Below, in pieces: positions 13,431 to 17,510 of a stretch of 17,510 nt of DNA. The stretch's first letter is position 1. Each line of letters starts with the position of its first letter. The notes beneath the pieces are model-generated. The model had not been told where the DNA came from and did no database searches. It worked only from the letters and a program-made list of their open reading frames with translations. This stretch comes from Calditerrivibrio sp. (GTDB lineage: Bacteria > Chrysiogenota > Deferribacteres > Deferribacterales > Calditerrivibrionaceae). The stretch is from positions 1 through 17,510 of the forward strand of contig JAIWOA010000090.1 in NCBI GenBank assembly GCA_020217115.1, in the 5' to 3' direction. A program made the translations under genes and the position numbers.

Positions 13431-16400
13431 AGACTTATATCATCTCTCTGTATACTATTTTTTGTAAAGTTTAATATTGAGCTAAGTATGGCATTTTTTA
13501 TTTTTGGTGGATCCATATATGCATGTTCCCTTAACAGTGAAATAAACCTTTCTTTACCATAAAATTCACCAAATTCATTTTCTGCTTCTATCACCCCATC
13601 TGTATAAAGAATCATCATATCCTGTGAATCAAGTTTTAATTTAAATTCCCTGTAACTATAGTCTTCCAGAACGCCTATAAGTATGTCACTACCTTCCCCT
13701 TCGATTATATTCCCATCGTTAATGATAATAGGGGGATAGTGTCCTGCGTTGCAATAGTATATCTCTCCATTATTCGTATTAAACCTCATGTAAAGAGCAG
13801 TTATAATAAAATCATGCTTATTTATCTGCGGGAAGATCTCCTTAGTAATTATTCTTAAAACTCCAGCCGGGGTAATCTCAGGTCTTATGATCAGGGTAGT
13901 CCTTATAATACTTCTCATCTGTGACATTATGAGAGCAGATGCCATGTTATGCCCGGAAACATCGGCTATGACTATATCTACGATACTGTCATTCACATAT
14001 ATGATATCATAGTAGTCTCCCCCTACATACACAGATGGTGAGTATGAGGATTCCACAGTAAAACCTTTGTAACCACTTTTTTCTATATTAACAAGATAAG
14101 ATTGGATCATCTTTGCTATTTCTAATTCCTTTGATACCTCTTTTACCTTAATAAGTTCCTCATTTTTATTGTGATTATTTATCAAAAAAGCTAATTGCTG
14201 TGCAATACTTTCAAGAATCTTTGTAAAATCATCATGAAACATATTTTTATAATTTTTAGAAAATAGTGATATAACACCCTCCAATACACCATCTATAACA
14301 AGCGGGATATGACAAAAGGATTTAACACCTTTATTTTTCAATTCTGAAGCGTAGGTAGTTTCATCAGAAAATTCTATATCGTTTATATAAATAGGTTTAA
14401 CATTTGCAATACTTCTACCAATAAAGGTATTTTCAAAATCTATCTTTCTTATATGGGAAATCATCTTGAAAGAATTAATATCTCCAGAAGACACCAATGT
14501 CTCAAGGACATCCTCTTTCTTTTTCCTTATAACCACAAGATCAAACCTAAGGGTTGTTCTGATCATATCAGCAGTATGTTGAAGCTTATTTATCAGATCC
14601 GTGGTAGAGGAAAACTGTTTGGATATCTCAAGCAGGAGATTTAGCTCTGTTATTCTATGTATTAGTGTATCTCTTGATTCTCCCAACCCGAGATTAACAA
14701 GATCTTTAAACATGTTAAAGACATCTCTGTCACCTTTCCCAGATATCTCCATATAGTAATTTAATATTATATCAGCAGCACTTGGACCAACAGCCTGAGC
14801 AATATTATCTTTAGCCTTTTTGACAAAAATATTTATATCTGAGCTATCCAATTCATTTTTACTTTTACCAATCTCTTTCAAAAATTCATTTACCATTTTC
14901 TTTGAATAGTCTGCACCAAAGAAATTAGTTAAAATATTCTCCACATCAATAAGGCTTAATCTTTTTGAAACATCAGACCTGCCAAGAAGAAAATGGAACC
15001 CAAGACTATCAACACAAAGGGATGCTGTCTCCTTCTCCTCTTCATTCTGCTCCTTGAATAATGTTAACAAAACTATAAAAAATATATTAAAAAACATGCT
15101 CCAGAAAAGAGAATGGGACCATTGATTAAGACCATGAAGACCAAATAGTGCTGATGGATTTAAGAACTCAATATTAAAAAGTCCATGGTTAAGAATATCT
15201 TCACTAATGAGACCAGCCTTAGCAGAATATGGAATAATCAGGGTATAAAACCAGATAATTGTTCCCGACAATATCCCATAAAAAATAGCAACTTTAGAGA
15301 TCCCCTTAACAAAAAGCCCTATAATAATCGAGGGGGCAACTTGAGCAATTGCAGCAAAGGATATCAGCCCAAGATCAACAAGACTAAGATTCTCACCAAC
15401 AATATGATAAAACAAGTAGCTAAAAAATATTATTCCAACAACTGAAATTCTCTTAATATGGGTGATATACCTCCCAATATTTCTCTTTAAAAAATATTTT
15501 ATAAATAAATTTACAACTATGTTGTTCACAAACATGTTAGAAAGGCTTACTGTAGAAACTATTATCATACCTGTAGCAGCAGATAATCCACCAAGGTACG
15601 TTATTATGGAAAGTATTGGGCTATTATCTTTTTTTAATATCCCTAACACAGTGTAATCTGGGTTATAACCACTTACAAGAAATACTTTCCCAGCAATGGC
15701 GATTGGAATAACAAATAGATTTATCAGAAAGAGATACAATGGAAATAGATACATTGCTGTTTTTACATGTTTTGCAGCACCATTTTCCACAACAGCCATC
15801 TGAAATTGCCTTGGTAAAAACATAACTGCAAACATACTCATAGTAATCATGGCAAACCATTTACCATAACTATTTTCACCATGTTCAAGGGTAAGCAACT
15901 TTGAAATATTTTCTAAATCTGAATTGTTATAAAGGTAATCAAGAAATCCTGAGAAACCATTCATGAATTTCAATGAATATACCCCTACAAGAAGGAAAAT
16001 AGAAAGTTTTACCACAGATTCAAAAGCTATAACACCCACCAAACCTGGATGTTTTCTGCTTTCCCCAATATGGTGTACCCCAAAACTTGATGCAAGAATA
16101 CCCATGAAAAACGATATATAAAAAGCTGTATCAAGATAAAATGGTAGATTGTATGATAGCTCCTTTCCAGAAACTATAAGAAATGTCTCACTTATTGCCT
16201 TCAACTGTAAAGAAATGTACGGTACAACACCCACAATACATAGAAACGAAACTATTATTCCAATTCTTTTTGATCTTCCATATCTGAAGCTGACAAAATC
16301 TGCAATGTTGTTTATATTATGTCTCTCCGATATACTTATCATTTTCCTAAGCAAAAACCACCAGGAAAATACCATCAATGTTGGACCTATGTAAATAGCA

Positions 16401-16612
16401 AGAAATTCAATCCCACTCATTGTTGCTCTACCAACGGAACCGTAGTATGTCCAGGCAGTACAGTAAACACCGAGAGTCAATGAATACACTATTGGGTTAT
16501 ATATATACCTTCTATCTTTTTTAAACAAACGACTGGACAACAATGCAACAATGAAAAGTAGTCCAACATAGACAACTGTTGTTATAAGAACAGTAGCAAG
16601 ATTAATCTTCAT
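13409..16612 (-). CDS. SLC5 transporter-like sensor fused to STAC-like, GAF and SpoIIE phosphatase domains
   Basis: A 1067-residue membrane signalling protein. Residues about 1-515 are a sodium/solute symporter (SLC5/PutP-like) core with 12-13 hydrophobic segments. Residues about 540-635 resemble the STAC linker found between SLC5 and kinase modules in CbrA-type sensors, ending in IAQAVGPSAADIILNYY. Residues about 680-820 look like a GAF domain, followed by a helical linker. The C-terminal 200 residues are a SpoIIE PP2C phosphatase with D866 in GGDYYD, D884 in ADVSGH, D1005 in YTDGVIE and D1057-D1058 in QRDDIS, so catalysis looks intact. In known relatives the output is a histidine kinase; here it is a serine phosphatase. 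The gene overlaps the preceding small membrane protein by 11 bases and is the last in its operon. Ligand and phosphatase substrate are unknown, and transport is not shown. Confidence 0.9.
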   Translation of the reverse strand: MKINLATVLITTVVYVGLLFIVALLSSRLFKKDRRYIYNPIVYSLTLGVYCTAWTYYGSVGRATMSGIEFLAIYIGPTLMVFSWWFLLRKMISISERHNINNIADFVSFRYGRSKRIGIIVSFLCIVGVVPYISLQLKAISETFLIVSGKELSYNLPFYLDTAFYISFFMGILASSFGVHHIGESRKHPGLVGVIAFESVVKLSIFLLVGVYSLKFMNGFSGFLDYLYNNSDLENISKLLTLEHGENSYGKWFAMITMSMFAVMFLPRQFQMAVVENGAAKHVKTAMYLFPLYLFLINLFVIPIAIAGKVFLVSGYNPDYTVLGILKKDNSPILSIITYLGGLSAATGMIIVSTVSLSNMFVNNIVVNLFIKYFLKRNIGRYITHIKRISVVGIIFFSYLFYHIVGENLSLVDLGLISFAAIAQVAPSIIIGLFVKGISKVAIFYGILSGTIIWFYTLIIPYSAKAGLISEDILNHGLFNIEFLNPSALFGLHGLNQWSHSLFWSMFFNIFFIVLLTLFKEQNEEEKETASLCVDSLGFHFLLGRSDVSKRLSLIDVENILTNFFGADYSKKMVNEFLKEIGKSKNELDSSDINIFVKKAKDNIAQAVGPSAADIILNYYMEISGKGDRDVFNMFKDLVNLGLGESRDTLIHRITELNLLLEISKQFSSTTDLINKLQHTADMIRTTLRFDLVVIRKKKEDVLETLVSSGDINSFKMISHIRKIDFENTFIGRSIANVKPIYINDIEFSDETTYASELKNKGVKSFCHIPLVIDGVLEGVISLFSKNYKNMFHDDFTKILESIAQQLAFLINNHNKNEELIKVKEVSKELEIAKMIQSYLVNIEKSGYKGFTVESSYSPSVYVGGDYYDIIYVNDSIVDIVIADVSGHNMASALIMSQMRSIIRTTLIIRPEITPAGVLRIITKEIFPQINKHDFIITALYMRFNTNNGEIYYCNAGHYPPIIINDGNIIEGEGSDILIGVLEDYSYREFKLKLDSQDMMILYTDGVIEAENEFGEFYGKERFISLLREHAYMDPPKIKNAILSSILNFTKNSIQRDDISLLIIKKD

Positions 16613-16805
16613 GTTTCAAAAAAAACCTTACAAATAGATATATAACCAATATTGATAGTATCCATCCTACAAAAAAATAGAAATAAAGCAACGGAATCTT
16701 GAAAATAAATAACACCTTATCAAATATTTTGATAAATGGATAATTTATAAACATAAAACCACAACCAAAAAAAAACATCCATAATCCCAGTCTATTGCCA
16801 CCCAT
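16602..16805 (-). CDS. Small two-helix membrane protein, likely accessory to the SLC5-like sensor
   Basis: 67 residues with two hydrophobic stretches (about 8-27 and 36-61) joined by an INYPFIKIFDK segment, and a basic C-terminus. The NYP...F....IPLLYFY pattern resembles short proteins I associate with genes just upstream of SLC5-type sensor proteins, but I cannot name a family. The ATG at 16805-16803 has AGGTGG a few bases upstream. The last 11 bases overlap the start of the SLC5-SpoIIE gene, so translation is probably coupled and a complex is plausible. It lies 21 bases after the stop of the AcuI-like gene. Confidence 0.65.
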   Translation of the reverse strand: MGGNRLGLWMFFFGCGFMFINYPFIKIFDKVLFIFKIPLLYFYFFVGWILSILVIYLFVRFFLKHED

Positions 16806-16826
16806 TCTACCACCTAAACCATGGAA

Positions 16827-17510
16827 TCAATCAATTTTTACAATATATCGCCCCACAAGATTACCCTTAAGCATCTCTGGCACGAGATATTTGATATCTT
16901 CCAGATACACCTCTGTATAAATTAAGCTGAGGTCATCAATTTTATATTCATTTGATATTTTATGTAAAATTGCCTCTTTATCATCCCTATGTAGTTCCAC
17001 AGAATCTATCCCCAAAATGGAAACTCCCCTTAAAATAAATGGAAATACTGTTATGTCAAGCTTTGGAGACTGAGCCAATCCACAAACTGCAACAGCTCCA
17101 CCATATTTTATGGAACGTATGATACTTGACAATATACTACCACCAACAGAGTCAACAGCAGCATTCCATTTAGGTTTTAAAAGTGGTTTTCCCGAACTAT
17201 CCTCAACATCTTCCCTACCAATGACATCTTTAGCTCCAATATTTCTTAAAAAATCTCCTTTATCTTTTTTCCCAGTTACCGCAACAACATCAAAACCCAA
17301 TTTTTTTAAGATACCAATAGAAAACAACCCTACTCCACCAGTGGCACCTGTAACTATTACATCACCACCGCTGATATTAATTCCAAATCTAAGGAGTTTA
17401 TCTACAGAAAGAGCAGCTGTAAACCCTGCAGTACCATATACCATAAGCTCTTTTAAAGAGATATTTGAAGGTTTTTTTATAACCCACTCTTTAGGAACCC
17501 TTATATATTG
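16827..17510 (-). CDS. acuI: AcuI/YhdH-type zinc-free NADPH oxidoreductase (5' end outside window)
   Basis: Medium-chain dehydrogenase/reductase; the frame is open from the window edge, giving 227 residues and lacking about the first 100 of a normal 325-330-residue protein. The ATG at 17444 lies inside the conserved core and is not the start: the codons before it read YIRVPKEWVIKKP, a YhdH-family segment. Visible: GTAGFTAALSV, the Rossmann motif VTGATGGVGLFSIGIL, DSVGG, the GGAVAVCGLAQS strand-turn and PFILRGVSILGIDSVE. The best characterised relatives reduce acryloyl-CoA to propionyl-CoA with NADPH; other members are annotated quinone oxidoreductases, so the substrate is a family inference. 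It is followed by the small membrane protein and the SLC5-SpoIIE sensor, possibly one transcript without an obvious functional link. Confidence 0.88.
   Translation of the reverse strand, partial: QYIRVPKEWVIKKPSNISLKELMVYGTAGFTAALSVDKLLRFGINISGGDVIVTGATGGVGLFSIGILKKLGFDVVAVTGKKDKGDFLRNIGAKDVIGREDVEDSSGKPLLKPKWNAAVDSVGGSILSSIIRSIKYGGAVAVCGLAQSPKLDITVFPFILRGVSILGIDSVELHRDDKEAILHKISNEYKIDDLSLIYTEVYLEDIKYLVPEMLKGNLVGRYIVKID

Noticed and set aside
16617..16626. Run of eight T on the - strand at the junction of the small membrane gene and the SLC5 gene, considered as a slippage site that would fuse them
   Set aside because: In the SLC5 frame a TGA lies between the T-run and the ATG, so slippage could not create a fusion; simple overlapping start is enough.
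17442..17444. ATG 17444 as the start of the AcuI-like gene
   Set aside because: Family-conserved residues continue upstream to the window edge, so this methionine is internal and the gene is merely cut by the window.
1..17510. CRISPR arrays, insertion sequences, attachment sites, riboswitches
   Set aside because: No regularly spaced repeats, transposase or integrase genes, or long structured leaders were seen; the upstream region of the metY operon, where a riboswitch might sit, is outside the window.

Overview
The window is AT-rich bacterial DNA (my impression; base composition was not counted) with tightly packed operons, short or overlapping gene junctions, and no mobile element, CRISPR array or rRNA that I can see. 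The gene set suits an anaerobic or microaerophilic Gram-negative: quinone biosynthesis by UbiE and UbiD, endonuclease III, an Rrf2-metY-cysK sulfur cluster, and many signalling proteins ending in HDOD or SpoIIE/PP2C domains. The protein style recalls the Deferribacterota (for example Calditerrivibrio or Deferribacter), but this is an impression, not a search result.

Layout. (1) Bases 1-2484, + strand: the 3' end of an Rrf2-family regulator, then metY (O-acetylhomoserine sulfhydrylase) and cysK (cysteine synthase), a probable self-contained sulfur amino acid operon. (2) 2502-4156, - strand: a SulP anion transporter with a C-terminal STAS domain, ending at a clear intrinsic terminator. (3) 4245-11263, + strand: a run of eight closely spaced or overlapping genes behind a near-consensus sigma70-type promoter: HAD phosphatase, a degenerate histidine-kinase-like protein with an intact phospho-acceptor histidine, a single-domain response regulator, an HDOD protein, a GAF-like/SpoIIE phosphatase, ubiE, ubiD and nth. 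The promoter's -10 box lies six bases before the first ATG, which predicts a leaderless mRNA. (4) 11287-11359: tRNA-Gly(CCC) with a T-run directly after it. (5) 11453-13412, + strand: a secreted zinc-dependent phospholipase C-like protein, a TauE/SafE permease and a small DUF1634-like membrane protein, all overlapping. (6) 17510-13409, - strand: a 5'-truncated AcuI/YhdH-type oxidoreductase, a two-helix membrane peptide, and a 1067-residue fusion of an SLC5-type transporter, a STAC-like linker, a GAF domain and a SpoIIE phosphatase.

How it fits together. The sulfur operon makes cysteine and homocysteine from sulfide and acetylated precursors, probably under the adjacent Rrf2 regulator. The most interesting part is 4280-8445: the order and overlaps suggest a small phosphorelay in which a ChpT/Spo0B-like phosphotransferase passes phosphate to a stand-alone receiver, with the HDOD and SpoIIE proteins as candidate outputs. 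A second SpoIIE phosphatase, on a transporter-like sensor, sits 5 kb away. No anti-sigma factor or stand-alone STAS antagonist is visible, so their targets lie elsewhere. No gene-free stretch exceeds 300 bases; the longest (4109-4279) holds the two divergent promoters.
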